From Novosphingobium sp. SG707 (GTDB taxonomy: Bacteria; Pseudomonadota; Alphaproteobacteria; Sphingomonadales; Sphingomonadaceae): a DNA stretch of 64,000 nucleotides. The position numbers and the translations under genes were made by a program. This document shows positions 40,648-49,791 of the stretch, one piece after another. The DNA lies in assembly GCF_012275515.1 (NCBI RefSeq), contig NZ_JAAZQL010000001.1, forward strand, positions 479,006 through 543,005. Direction: 5' to 3'. Within the stretch, counting starts at the first letter, position 1. Every line of letters starts with the position of its first letter. The notes beneath the pieces were generated by a model. The model was not told the origin of the DNA. It made no database searches and saw only the letters and a list, made by a program, of their open reading frames with translations.

Positions 40648-42569
40648 GTCGCATAGCGTTCATGCGCGATGCGGTAATAGGGGATCAGGCGCAGGGGCTG
40701 CTGCCGGGTTGACGCAATCGTGAACTCCAGCGGCCCGGCGCCGGGGCTGATCCTGCGCGGCAGGGTCTCTGCAGGGCCGCTGATGGCGGGCGCCGCAAAG
40801 GCGGTGTCATTATATTCGCCATACTTCCTTTCGTTGACAATGATATCGGCGCCGGGAGCAAGCCCCTCGCCCCCCAAAGCCCCTGCCAGCACCAGCGGAC
40901 CATAGGTAAAGGCCACGATATCGGGCGCGGTGGGCGCGCTCTGTGTCCCATGCTCCATGATCAGGCGCAGTTCGACCTCATCGCCATCGCGCCACGTGCG
41001 GGCTATTTCGACATAGCGGCCCGGCGTGGCCGAGAGCGCCACCTGTTTGCCATTGACCAGCACGGCGGCGGTTCGGCTCCAGCCGGGATGGCGCAAGTTG
41101 AGGGTCAGGTCTGCGGGGCGCGTCAGTTTCCAGCGCAGATGGGTCACCGAACTTTCGGGGAAATTCGTGGTCTGAACCAGTTGCGCATCCTGCTCGCGCC
41201 AATGCAGGGCGGATGGGATGAACAGGTTGACGTAAAGCGTGCGGCCATCGTGGAAATAGATGGAATCGCGATATTTGACATGGTTCTCCATGCCTGTGCC
41301 CGTACAGCACCAGAAGGAATCCTCCGGGCTGTGGTATAGTTTCATATAGCCCGGCCGGGCGCCCTGAAAATAGGTGACCATGCCGCTGTCGGGGTCTTGC
41401 GAGGCAAGGATGCCGTTATAGAGCGTGCGCTCGTAGAAATCGGCATAATCGACCGAGGGATCGTTCAGGAACAAGGCCCGTGTCAGCTTGAGCATATTAT
41501 GCTGGCCGCAGGTTTCCGACCCCTTGGCGGAAAAGACATGTTTGTCGAATTGGGCCATCGGAAAGAAATGCTCATTATCGCCATGGCCGCCGGTGGCAAA
41601 GGAGCGGTTATTGACCACTGTTTTCCAGAAAAATTGGGCGGCATCGCGATAGGTTTCATCGCCGGTTGCCTCGTAAACTCTTTCAAAGCCGACGATTTTG
41701 GGGATCTGCGTATTGGCGTGCAGCCCGTCGAGCTGATCGTGCCCGGCGGCCAGCGGGGTCAGGATCGCCTTGTGCGAAAAGCGCCGGGCCAGCAGGCGAT
41801 AATCCTCTTTGCCGGTCATGAAATAGAGATCGGCCAAAACCTCGTTCATGCCGCCATGTTCGGTATCGAGCATCGCCTCGAACTGCGCATCGGACAAGGG
41901 GCGCGTCGCGATCACCGCCCAGTCGGCCAGACGGATCAGCACATCGCGCGAAAGGGTGCTGTCGGCCAGCAGCGCGGCGTCGCGCAATCCGGCAAAGACC
42001 TTGTGCAGCGTGTACCACGGAACGCCGGTGATCTTTTCCCCGCGCAGATGCGCCGCGACCAGCCCGGCCCCTTCCGGAAAGGCGCAGACGAGGCCCGTGC
42101 CGGATGCTTTCTGGCATTCGGCCAGTTCGGCGGCGATATGGTCCACCCTTTGCCGGAAACGGACATCGCGGGTGGAGCGCCATGCCAGCGAACAGGCGGA
42201 CAGATAATGGCCCAGCGTATGGCCCTGACAATGGATGTCCTGCCACATCGGCTCGGATTCCCATCCGCCATAGGCGGGCGCCTTGGGCGGCAATCCGGCA
42301 TTGACGCGGAAATTGTGGAGCATCCGGTCGGGCTGGAGCCTCAGGAGATAGGCCTCGGTCATCCTCTGGGCATGCAGAAAGGGGCTTTCGCCCAGTTCGA
42401 CATCGGCCAGATCAAAGGGGCGCAGCCGGGCCTTGCCGAATGCGGGCAGGGCAGATTTGGTCACCGCGCCCGCCCCCGTTGGCAGGAGGCCGAGGGCAAT
42501 GGCCGATGTGGCGGCCGAGGTCAGTATCTCTCGCCGGGAATGTCCGGTGCAGCAGGTCGGATAGGTCAA
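40629..42569 (-). CDS. GH127-family glycoside hydrolase (probable beta-L-arabinofuranosidase)
   Basis: 646 residues of the DUF1680/GH127 family. The zinc-site residues known from Bifidobacterium HypBA1 are present: Glu and Cys in GSETCGQHNMLKL and the Cys pair in SFWCCTGTGMENHVKY, one of which is the proposed nucleophile. A Tat-like leader HSRREILTSAATSAIALG indicates export. The start is TTG at 42569, directly behind GGGGGAGAG; the in-frame ATG at 42653 has no such site and lies upstream of the operator. It should release L-arabinose from plant glycans in the periplasm. An operator copy at 42601-42612 lies just upstream. Confidence 0.88.
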   Translation of the reverse strand: MTYPTCCTGHSRREILTSAATSAIALGLLPTGAGAVTKSALPAFGKARLRPFDLADVELGESPFLHAQRMTEAYLLRLQPDRMLHNFRVNAGLPPKAPAYGGWESEPMWQDIHCQGHTLGHYLSACSLAWRSTRDVRFRQRVDHIAAELAECQKASGTGLVCAFPEGAGLVAAHLRGEKITGVPWYTLHKVFAGLRDAALLADSTLSRDVLIRLADWAVIATRPLSDAQFEAMLDTEHGGMNEVLADLYFMTGKEDYRLLARRFSHKAILTPLAAGHDQLDGLHANTQIPKIVGFERVYEATGDETYRDAAQFFWKTVVNNRSFATGGHGDNEHFFPMAQFDKHVFSAKGSETCGQHNMLKLTRALFLNDPSVDYADFYERTLYNGILASQDPDSGMVTYFQGARPGYMKLYHSPEDSFWCCTGTGMENHVKYRDSIYFHDGRTLYVNLFIPSALHWREQDAQLVQTTNFPESSVTHLRWKLTRPADLTLNLRHPGWSRTAAVLVNGKQVALSATPGRYVEIARTWRDGDEVELRLIMEHGTQSAPTAPDIVAFTYGPLVLAGALGGEGLAPGADIIVNERKYGEYNDTAFAAPAISGPAETLPRRISPGAGPLEFTIASTRQQPLRLIPYYRIAHERYATYWRLG

Positions 42570-42600
42570 GGCTCTCCCCCTTGTTTCTTGATTATGCAAA

Positions 42601-42612
42601 GTTAGCGTTATC
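42601..42612. promoter_or_regulatory. LacI-type operator GTTAGCGTTATC
   Basis: Matches the consensus GWTARCGYTAWC seen at five places in region 4. It lies 32 bp upstream of the GH127 start. Confidence 0.6.
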
Positions 42613-42713
42613 CTATCAGGGAAAATCCATGGCTCCAAGGCCCTGATTGCCAATGGGCGCCAAGCCTGAAAATGATTGCTTTCTCTCTTGCTGTTCGCCG
42701 GGGACCTTATTAA

Positions 42714-42725
42714 GATAGCGTTATC
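42714..42725. promoter_or_regulatory. LacI-type operator GATAGCGTTATC
   Basis: Near-palindromic copy with GATA/TATC ends upstream of the plus-strand acetylesterase gene. Confidence 0.62.
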
Positions 42726-42879
42726 AAAAAATGGTGGAACGGATGTCTGATACGCCCGCGGCTTGCCGGAAGGCCGGTTTTTGCCGAAGTTTGGCGGGAC
42801 AGTGGTGAGTGGTGCTGATGGTGGCTGTTTCCGCCCGACCTCGCCCCGGCAGCCTTTCCTCCCTGACGGAGATGATGCG

Positions 42880-44793
42880 ATGAATTTGGCGAGCTATGGG
42901 CGGCTGACTGTGATCCTTGGGGCGGCGCTGACGGGCGGCGCGGCGCAGGCGGCCTCGCTCGACCTGTCGCCGGTGTGGGGCGATCATGGCGTGATCCAAC
43001 GCGAGGCCCCGGTTGTGGTCGGAGGCACCGCCATGCCGGGCGCGACGGTCAAGGCATCGCTCGGCGCCGCGCAGGCGCAGGCCCGCGCCGACAGGACCGG
43101 CCATTTCGCCCTGACCTTTCCCGCGCGTGAGGCATCGGAGATGCCGGTCGATCTGACGGTGGAGGCGGGCGGCGAAAGGATCGTTCGCCACGATCTGCTG
43201 GTGGGCGATGTCTGGCTGTGTTCGGGCCAATCGAACATGGAATTTCCCGTGGCGCGGGCGCTGAACGGCGGTTTCGAGGCTGCCATGTCCAGTGATCCGC
43301 AATTGCGCCTGCTGACCATTCCGCAGGCCATTTCCTTTTCCCCGCAGGAGGCCTTTGCCCGGCCAGTGGTTTGGCAATCTGCCGCGCGTGAGAGCGTCAC
43401 GAGCTTTTCGGCGGCCTGTTATTTCATGCTGCACGATCTGCGCAAGGCGTTGAAGATTCCCATGGGGGCGATCCATTCCAGTTGGGGCGGTTCGCAAATC
43501 CGCCCATGGCTCAGCCCGGAGGCCGGGCTGGCGCTTTACGGCAGCGCGGAGATGGCCTCCATCAAGCGCTTTGAGAACGATCCGCTGGCCGCCGTCACCG
43601 CCTTTTCGCCGCGCTGGGAGGCATGGTATCGCGCCGCCACCGGAGGCGGCCAGCCATGGCTGCAGCCCGACACGCTGAGCTGGCAGCCGGTGCCCTCGAT
43701 CCAGGGCTGGCTGGCATGGGAAGGCACACCGCTGGCTGCCAAGCCGCTGGGTACGGTCTGGCTGCGCCGTCAGGTGACGCTGAGCCGCGAGCAGGCCGCT
43801 GCCGGGGCCGTGCTGGCGCTGGGCGTGCTGGATGACATGGATGTGACCTATGTGAACGGGCGCGTTGTTGGCAACAGTTTCGGCTGGGATTATCAGCGCG
43901 AATATCGCCTGCCGCCCGCCTATCTGCACGAAGGCGTCAACGAGATCATGGTGGCCGTGACCAACACCTATGGCAATGGCGGCTTTGCCAGCAGCGCGGA
44001 CAAGCTGGCGCTGCGTATCGCGGGCGGGGAAACCATGCCGCTGGGCGATGGCTGGCGCTTCAGTATTTCGGGCGCGGGGGCCAATCCGCCGCGCACCCCA
44101 TGGGATGCCAACGCGGGCATCGGCGTGATGCACAACCGGATGATCGCCCCGCTTGGCGCCTTCGCGCTGAAAGGGGCGGTGTGGTATCAGGGGGAAAGCG
44201 ATGTCGATACGCCCGGCTATGCTGATCGCCTGAAGGCGTTGATCGCGGGATGGCGGCGGCAATTTGGCGCGAAACTGGCGGTCGAGATCGTGCAATTGGC
44301 CGATTACGGCCCGGTGCATACCGCACCCGGCGCATCCACATGGGCCGCTCTGCGCGATGACCAGCGCCGCGTGGCTGCTGGCGATCCGCAGGCCGCTCTG
44401 GTCAGCGCCATCGACATTGGCGAGCGCACCGATATTCACCCCGCCAACAAGCCCTTGCTGGGCAAGCGCCTGGCTTTGGCCGCGCGCGGGGTGGCGATGC
44501 CCATGCCCTTGGAGGCCTGGCGCGAGGCGGGCGGCGTGCGCATCCGCTTTTCCGGCATCGAGGGCGGGTTGCAGGCATGGAGCGCGCCCGGCCCGATTGG
44601 TTTTGAACTGTGCGATGGTGCAGGGCAATGCCGCTATGCCGCCGCGCGGGTCGATGGCGACAGCGTGGTGCTGACCGATGATGGCAAGCCGGTGGCGCAG
44701 GTGCGCTATGCCTGGGCCGACAGTCCGGTGGTCAACCTGTTTGACGCGCGCCAGATCCCTGTGCCGGGCTTTGCCCTGCCTGTTGCGCCGTAA
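42880..44793 (+). CDS. Sialate O-acetylesterase-like carbohydrate esterase
   Basis: 637 residues with a signal peptide (LTVILGAALTGGAAQAA). The SGNH/SASA motifs are VWLCSGQSNMEFPVA with the catalytic Ser, HSSWGGSQIRPWL, VWYQGESDV and the late Asp/His block DIHPANKPLLGKRLALAA. A jelly-roll insertion lies near residues 290-390. Family enzymes remove acetyl groups from sugars; in this locus acetylated xylan, xyloglucan or pectin side chains are more likely than sialic acid. ATG 42880 follows GGAGATG. The 3' end is only 8 nt from the convergent LacI gene. Confidence 0.88.
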   Translation: MNLASYGRLTVILGAALTGGAAQAASLDLSPVWGDHGVIQREAPVVVGGTAMPGATVKASLGAAQAQARADRTGHFALTFPAREASEMPVDLTVEAGGERIVRHDLLVGDVWLCSGQSNMEFPVARALNGGFEAAMSSDPQLRLLTIPQAISFSPQEAFARPVVWQSAARESVTSFSAACYFMLHDLRKALKIPMGAIHSSWGGSQIRPWLSPEAGLALYGSAEMASIKRFENDPLAAVTAFSPRWEAWYRAATGGGQPWLQPDTLSWQPVPSIQGWLAWEGTPLAAKPLGTVWLRRQVTLSREQAAAGAVLALGVLDDMDVTYVNGRVVGNSFGWDYQREYRLPPAYLHEGVNEIMVAVTNTYGNGGFASSADKLALRIAGGETMPLGDGWRFSISGAGANPPRTPWDANAGIGVMHNRMIAPLGAFALKGAVWYQGESDVDTPGYADRLKALIAGWRRQFGAKLAVEIVQLADYGPVHTAPGASTWAALRDDQRRVAAGDPQAALVSAIDIGERTDIHPANKPLLGKRLALAARGVAMPMPLEAWREAGGVRIRFSGIEGGLQAWSAPGPIGFELCDGAGQCRYAAARVDGDSVVLTDDGKPVAQVRYAWADSPVVNLFDARQIPVPGFALPVAP

Positions 44794-44801
44794 AGGGCGC
44801 G

Positions 44802-45854
44802 TCAGGCGGGGGGAGGGCCATCGGATTCGCGCTGGATAAACGTATAGTCCAGCGAGACATGGCGCGGCTTGCGCGGTTGTTTCTGGCGTTCCAGCCGTAT
44901 GTCCTGCACCAGCAGGTCGATGGCGTTTTCGGCCATTTCGCGGATAGGCTGGCGGATGGTGGTCAGCTCGGGCCAGATGGTGGAGGCCAGCGCCGTATCG
45001 TCAAAGCCGCAGACGGTGAGATCGCCCGGCACATCCAGCCTCATGCGATGGGCCGCCGCCACGCAACCGGCGGCCATATCGTCGTTCGAGGCAAAGATCG
45101 CAGTGGGCCTCTCCTTCATTGCCAGCAGCTTGGCCGCCGCGTCCATGCCCGAACGATAGGTGAATTCCCCTTGCTGGATCAGCGCTTCATCCACCGGCAC
45201 CCCGGCATTGAGCATACTGTCGCGGAAACCGGCCAGACGCAGCGCGCTGACCGATTGCGCCGGATTGCCGATGATAAAGCCGATGCGCCTATGGCCCAGC
45301 GCCAGAATATATTTCGTCATGTCCAGCGCGGCCTGATAATCGTCGATCATCACCGCGCCGTGATGGGCGGCGGCCTGGCCGGGGCCGATCAGCATGGCAT
45401 GGGCCCGCAGCCGCCGCAGCAGCGCCAGCAGTTCGGCATCATCGCTGAGCGGCGGAGGCAGGATGAAACCGTCAATGCCGCTGGCGGTCAGCTTGTTGAT
45501 CAGCCTTTCCTTGTCCTCGCCCACATCGCAGCGTTCGATCACCAGATGCGCGTCGAGGCGGCTGGCCGCGTCCATTCCCCCGATCAGCAATTCGGTCAGA
45601 TAGGCCGCCGAAGGGTTCACATAAAGCAGCGCGAGCCGGATCTGCGATACACCGGCCAGACTGCGCGCGGCCTTGTTGGGCGCATAATCCAGTTCCTTGA
45701 TCGCGGCCTCGACGGCCACCCGCGTGTCCTCGCGCACGCCGCTGCTGCCGTTGATGACGCGGCTGACGGTCATCGGCGAACATTGGGCCAGACGGGCAAC
45801 GTCATTGACAGTGGGGCGGCCAGACTGGCGGCGGCGCAGGCGAGGTTCTTTCAT
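44802..45854 (-). CDS. LacI-family regulator of the glycan locus
   Basis: 350 residues: the HTH RPTVNDVARLAQCSPMTVSRVING, hinge VEAAIKELDYAPNKAARSLAG, and a sugar-binding-protein-like domain (LALLYVNPSAAYLTELLIGG, GHRRIGFIIGN, AIFASNDDMAAG, VCGFDDTALASTIWPELTTI). An AAGGATAAGGA ribosome site precedes ATG 45854. It diverges from the GH51 gene, with an operator copy (45961-45972) between them. By position and repeated operators it likely represses hemicellulase, esterase and receptor genes until an arabinose- or xylose-type inducer appears. Confidence 0.9.
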   Translation of the reverse strand: MKEPRLRRRQSGRPTVNDVARLAQCSPMTVSRVINGSSGVREDTRVAVEAAIKELDYAPNKAARSLAGVSQIRLALLYVNPSAAYLTELLIGGMDAASRLDAHLVIERCDVGEDKERLINKLTASGIDGFILPPPLSDDAELLALLRRLRAHAMLIGPGQAAAHHGAVMIDDYQAALDMTKYILALGHRRIGFIIGNPAQSVSALRLAGFRDSMLNAGVPVDEALIQQGEFTYRSGMDAAAKLLAMKERPTAIFASNDDMAAGCVAAAHRMRLDVPGDLTVCGFDDTALASTIWPELTTIRQPIREMAENAIDLLVQDIRLERQKQPRKPRHVSLDYTFIQRESDGPPPA

Positions 45855-46158
45855 GGCGTCCTTATCCTTTCGGGATATTTGGCGCGAGCCCTCGCGCAAT
45901 GCAACATGAGATGCGCGACCGACGCGATTGGGGCTTGCGCAGGCGGACGGTTTTGTTAAAGTTAGCGCTATCAATAGTCGGACGAAACGACGCAGGCCGA
46001 CATCGGCAAATACTGAGAGGCATAGCTGCGCAGCAGCATGGGCAGATGAGCATGGCGTTTTGCGAAAGAGAGCGATCCTTGATCGCATGATGCTTTGTCG
46101 GCCTGTGCCTATTGGGCGCCGAGCCAAACAATCAAAAGTCCTTTTGGGGAGAATGCTT
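45855..46158. promoter_or_regulatory. Divergent regulatory gap between LacI and GH51 genes
   Basis: This 304-bp gap carries the operator at 45961-45972 preceded by TTTTGTTAAA. No gene is supported in it; the GH51 frame stays open back to 45928 but the added residues are not family-like. Confidence 0.55.
45961..45972. promoter_or_regulatory. LacI-type operator GTTAGCGCTATC
   Basis: Centred on AGCGCT, between the divergent LacI regulator and GH51 genes, consistent with autoregulation. Confidence 0.65.
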
Positions 46159-47745
46159 GTGGAAAAGACCATGATGCGCGCCGCTTTGCGCTCAGCCTTT
46201 CTGGCCGGGGCGGGCGCGGCCCTGATGGCAGGGGGCCCGGCCATGGCGGGCGCGCCGGTGGAGGTGACCGTGGAGGCCGCCAAGCCGGGCGATGTGATCG
46301 ACCGCAATATTTTCGGCCAGTTTGCCGAACATCTCGGTTCGGGCATCTATGGCGGCATCTGGGTGGGCAAGGATTCGCCCATTCCCAATGTGCGCGGGAT
46401 CCGCTCCGACGTGGTGGCCGCGCTCAAGGCGATCAAGGTGCCCAACGTGCGCTGGCCCGGTGGTTGCTTTGCCGACGAATACCACTGGCGCGACGGGATC
46501 GGCGCGGCCGACAAGCGCCGGGTTCAGGTCAATACCAATTGGGGCAGCGTGCCCGAATCCAATGCCTTTGGCACGCATGAATTCATGGATTTTGCCGAGC
46601 AGATCGGCGCCGACCCCTATGTTTCGGTCAATCTCGGATCGGGCAGCCCCGCCGAGGCTTCGGCCTGGGTGGAATATATGACCGCCGAAAAGGACACCAC
46701 GCTGGCTAAGGAGCGCGCCGCCAATGGCCATGCTGCGCCGTGGAAAGTGCCGTTGCTGGGCATCGGCAATGAAAACTGGGGCTGCGGCGGGGCCATGTCG
46801 GCCGACCACTATGTCGAGGAGATGAAGCGATTCACCAACTTCATCCGCAATTTCAACCCGGCCCAGCGCGAGAAAGACAAGATGAAGCGCATCGCCGTGG
46901 GCTGGGATGGCGGCAAGCTGGATTATACCGAACAGGTGATGAAGGCGTGGAAGGACCACGTTTATAGCTGGGACATCGAGGGCATCTCGCTGCACAGCTA
47001 CACCATCGGCGGGGCATGGCCGCCGCATCGGGTGGCCACGGGTTTCGGGCTGGATGATTATGCCGCCGTCATCAAGGACACGCTGCGGATGGATCAGTTG
47101 ATCAATACGCAGACCGCCATCATGGACAAATATGATCCGGCCAAGAAAGTGTTTCTGGCCGTGGACGAATGGGGCGCGTGGCTGACGCCCACGCCGGGCA
47201 CCAATCCCGGTTTCCTGATGCAGCAGAACAGTTTGCGCGACGGCATTCTGGCCGCGATCAATCTCAATATCTTTGCCCGCCATGCCGACCGGGTAAAGGT
47301 GGCCAATATCGCCCAGATGATCAATGTGCTTCAGGCGATGATCTTCACCGATGGCGCCAAGATGGTGCTGACGCCTACCTATCACGTCTATCGCATGTAT
47401 GTGCCGTTTCAGGATGCGCGCTTTGTGCCGGTGAAATTTGCCGCGGGCGAATATGTGCGCGGCGCGGTTTCCATGCCGAAACTGGACGCGATGGCGGCGC
47501 GCGATGCGCAGGGGCATCTCTGGCTCTCGCTGGTCAATATCGATCCCGAAGCGCCCGCCAGTATTCATTTGTCCGGCTATAAGTCGGCCACCGGCGATGT
47601 CCTGACCGCGCCCAAGGTGGACAGTGTGAACACGTTCGACGCGCCCGCTGTCGTCGCGCCCAAGCCGGTTTCGGTGAAAGGCAAGGCGGGCGGTCTGACG
47701 CTGGATCTGCCCGCGCGTTCGGTGACGGTGGTGCGGCTGGATTGA
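46159..47745 (+). CDS. GH51 alpha-L-arabinofuranosidase
   Basis: About 528 residues with a signal peptide (SAFLAGAGAALMAGGPAMAGA). GH51 motifs are clear: RNIFGQFAEHLGSGIYGGIW, VRWPGGCFADEYHWRDGIG, the acid/base glutamate in LLGIGNENWGCGG and the nucleophile glutamate in FLAVDEWGAW. It releases terminal arabinofuranose from arabinoxylan or arabinan oligomers. GTG 46159 is proposed because GGGGAGA sits at good spacing; ATG 46153 is too close to that site and ATG 46171 is another option. An operator lies upstream and a strong bidirectional terminator downstream. Confidence 0.93.
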   Translation: MEKTMMRAALRSAFLAGAGAALMAGGPAMAGAPVEVTVEAAKPGDVIDRNIFGQFAEHLGSGIYGGIWVGKDSPIPNVRGIRSDVVAALKAIKVPNVRWPGGCFADEYHWRDGIGAADKRRVQVNTNWGSVPESNAFGTHEFMDFAEQIGADPYVSVNLGSGSPAEASAWVEYMTAEKDTTLAKERAANGHAAPWKVPLLGIGNENWGCGGAMSADHYVEEMKRFTNFIRNFNPAQREKDKMKRIAVGWDGGKLDYTEQVMKAWKDHVYSWDIEGISLHSYTIGGAWPPHRVATGFGLDDYAAVIKDTLRMDQLINTQTAIMDKYDPAKKVFLAVDEWGAWLTPTPGTNPGFLMQQNSLRDGILAAINLNIFARHADRVKVANIAQMINVLQAMIFTDGAKMVLTPTYHVYRMYVPFQDARFVPVKFAAGEYVRGAVSMPKLDAMAARDAQGHLWLSLVNIDPEAPASIHLSGYKSATGDVLTAPKVDSVNTFDAPAVVAPKPVSVKGKAGGLTLDLPARSVTVVRLD

Positions 47746-47754
47746 GGACGGAAA

Positions 47755-47779
47755 AGGCGTGGATCTGGGGTCCACGCCT
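47755..47779 (+). repeat. Stem-loop just after GH51
   Basis: AGGCGTGGA (47755-47763) pairs with TCCACGCCT (47771-47779) over a 7-nt loop, starting 10 nt after the GH51 stop and preceding the main terminator. Confidence 0.45.
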
Positions 47780-47823
47780 GCGGCGGCTGCGCTTCCCTCA
47801 CCTGTGGCCGCCGCAATAACAGG

Positions 47824-47860
47824 AAAGGCCCGATGCGTGATCCGCGCATCGGGCCTTTTT
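47824..47860. terminator. Bidirectional rho-independent terminator
   Basis: AAAGGCCCGATGCG (47824-47837) pairs perfectly with CGCATCGGGCCTTT (47845-47858), giving a 14-bp stem with a 7-nt loop; T-rich and A-rich ends flank it. It separates the convergent GH51 and GH27 genes and can serve both. Confidence 0.9.
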
Positions 47861-47877
47861 CGGGTTGGGCGAAAGGA

Positions 47878-49791
47878 TCAGCGGTCGAGCGCCGCCGCCC
47901 CCCATGTTACCGTTACATTCTGCAGATCGCCGCGATCTCCCCGCGCCACCAGCTCGATGATGCGCGCGCCTTCGACCGGCGCGTTCAGCGCCACCGGTTG
48001 ATCGCCGCGTTTCATCCAGCCGCTGCGCGCCACGCTGCGGCCATCGGCAAAGACTTCGAACCGGACACGCGCATCGGGCGACAGGGCGGAATCGTCGATG
48101 CCGACTCTGGCGGCAAAGTTGCGATAGCCGGCATTGCGCACCTCCAGCCGCGAATTGGCCAAAGCGCCGATCCCGCTGGAGAAATTGACCCCGCCGATGC
48201 GCAGGCTCATGCCATAGGGCGTGGCATCGGCCCGCGCGCCGCCCCATCCGCCATAGATCGGATGTTCGCCATCGCCGCGCGTGTTGCGCCATGGCAGCAG
48301 GCCGCGATGCACCATCGGGTCGGCCATCGGTTCGACAATGCCGTCCACCGCCGGGTTCACACTGCCCGGCATTTCAGAGAGATAGAGGCCGCCTGGATGC
48401 GCCCTCGCGCCCGCAACGCGGAACACCAGCGTTTGATGCGCGGCCAGATGGAGGTTGACCTCCTTGGTGAAACGGCTCTGCGCCCCGGTCCACAGGTCGG
48501 TCAGGTCGATCCCGCTGTCCTCGCGCAATTTGAGATGGGCGGCGGTGAGTTTGACGTCAATCGGCCCGCCTGTGCGATTGAGCAGTGCCACCGCCTTGCC
48601 GCCATCGGCCAGTGTTTTCACGAAAATCTGCGCGGTGTCGCCGTCATAGGCCAGCACCGCCTGATTGCCGCCCGCATCCTGATTGAGCGCGATCAGCGCG
48701 TTGTTGCCCAGAATGGACAACAGTTCGGGGGTGGCCTTGCGCATGTCATAGCCGATGATCAGCGGCGCGTTGAGCATCGCCCAGAGCGCCATATGCGAGC
48801 GGGCCTCCTGAACATGCGCAGTGTCGAATTCGCCCGTGCCGACATAGAGCATGTCGGGATCGTTCCAACTGTTGGGATGGGCGTAAAGCTCGCGCCGGGA
48901 CGCGGAATCGAGATTGTGCAGCATCCGCTCCCAATTGGGCGAGATGTCCTCGCTGGTGCGCGACATATTGCCCAGTTCCTTGGCCCAACTGCGCACATCG
49001 GCCGCGCCCCACAGACAGATGGAGAGCACATAATCATTGGCAGGCCGCGTGCGCGCCAGCGCCAGACCCACCCGCCGATACAGATCGCGCACGGCCGGAA
49101 TGTCGGTGCGCGAAAGGTTTTCATAATCCACCAGCGGCCCCAACGCGCGATATTGGCCCGAGGAAACCAGTTTGTTTTCCGGTGACATGGCGCGGATGCC
49201 GCATCCGTCGATCTTGATGAGATCAAAGCCCCATTCGCCCATCATCAGGCCGATGTCCTGATCGATATGATCGTAAAGGCCCACTTCGCGCTCGGCCACA
49301 TTGCCCTCGGGCTGGCCCTTGAAATCGGCGGTATAGGCCTGACCGCAGGAATTGCGGCCAATGTCGGAATAGATGCCCGCCTTCAGTCCCATTCCATGCA
49401 GCCGGTCGGTCAGCGGGCGAAAACTGGTGTTGCCATCGCCCGTCTGCGCCGAGGGAAAGGCGGCGGTGCGGATCAGCAGGCGCCCGTCGTTCTGCCGCCG
49501 TTTCAGCCACCAGCCATCGTCAATATCGACATAGCGATAGCCCTTGGCGGCCAGCCCGGTATCGACCAGCGCCTTGGCCGCCGCCATCAGCTTTTCCTCG
49601 TCAATATCGCTGTTGAAGGCGTTCCAACTGTTCCAGCCCATCGGGGGCAGGGGGGCCTGACCGCGCGCGGTGACGCTCCATTGCCCGGTTGGCGTCAAAG
49701 GGTCGGGCGCAGCATGCAGTTCGGTTGTGATCAGGCCGGTTGCCGCAAAGCTGGCGGCCAGCAGCAGGCCCGTTCTGAGGGCGCGGCTCAC
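47878..49791 (-). CDS. GH27 alpha-galactosidase with C-terminal NPCBM domain
   Basis: 637 residues, signal peptide ending near LHAAPD. GH27 motifs: PPMGWNSWNAFNSDIDE, YRYVDIDDGWW, the nucleophile aspartate in FDLIKIDGCGI and the acid/base aspartate in NSWNDPDMLYVG. A beta-sandwich follows, and from about residue 500 an NPCBM carbohydrate-binding module (LSEMPGSVNPAVDG, YGGWGGARADATPYGMSLRIGG, GIDDSALSPDARVRFEVFADG). It removes alpha-galactosyl side groups. It starts with GTG at 49791 overlapping the esterase stop, so the two are co-translated. Confidence 0.92.
   Translation of the reverse strand: MSRALRTGLLLAASFAATGLITTELHAAPDPLTPTGQWSVTARGQAPLPPMGWNSWNAFNSDIDEEKLMAAAKALVDTGLAAKGYRYVDIDDGWWLKRRQNDGRLLIRTAAFPSAQTGDGNTSFRPLTDRLHGMGLKAGIYSDIGRNSCGQAYTADFKGQPEGNVAEREVGLYDHIDQDIGLMMGEWGFDLIKIDGCGIRAMSPENKLVSSGQYRALGPLVDYENLSRTDIPAVRDLYRRVGLALARTRPANDYVLSICLWGAADVRSWAKELGNMSRTSEDISPNWERMLHNLDSASRRELYAHPNSWNDPDMLYVGTGEFDTAHVQEARSHMALWAMLNAPLIIGYDMRKATPELLSILGNNALIALNQDAGGNQAVLAYDGDTAQIFVKTLADGGKAVALLNRTGGPIDVKLTAAHLKLREDSGIDLTDLWTGAQSRFTKEVNLHLAAHQTLVFRVAGARAHPGGLYLSEMPGSVNPAVDGIVEPMADPMVHRGLLPWRNTRGDGEHPIYGGWGGARADATPYGMSLRIGGVNFSSGIGALANSRLEVRNAGYRNFAARVGIDDSALSPDARVRFEVFADGRSVARSGWMKRGDQPVALNAPVEGARIIELVARGDRGDLQNVTVTWGAAALDR

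Larger units (their letters stand above)
42570..42879. promoter_or_regulatory. Divergent regulatory gap between GH127 and acetylesterase genes
   Basis: This 310-bp gap holds two LacI-type operator copies, 42601-42612 and 42714-42725, one near each gene. No convincing small gene was found; the esterase frame stays open back to 42763 but without signal-peptide or domain sequence. Confidence 0.6.
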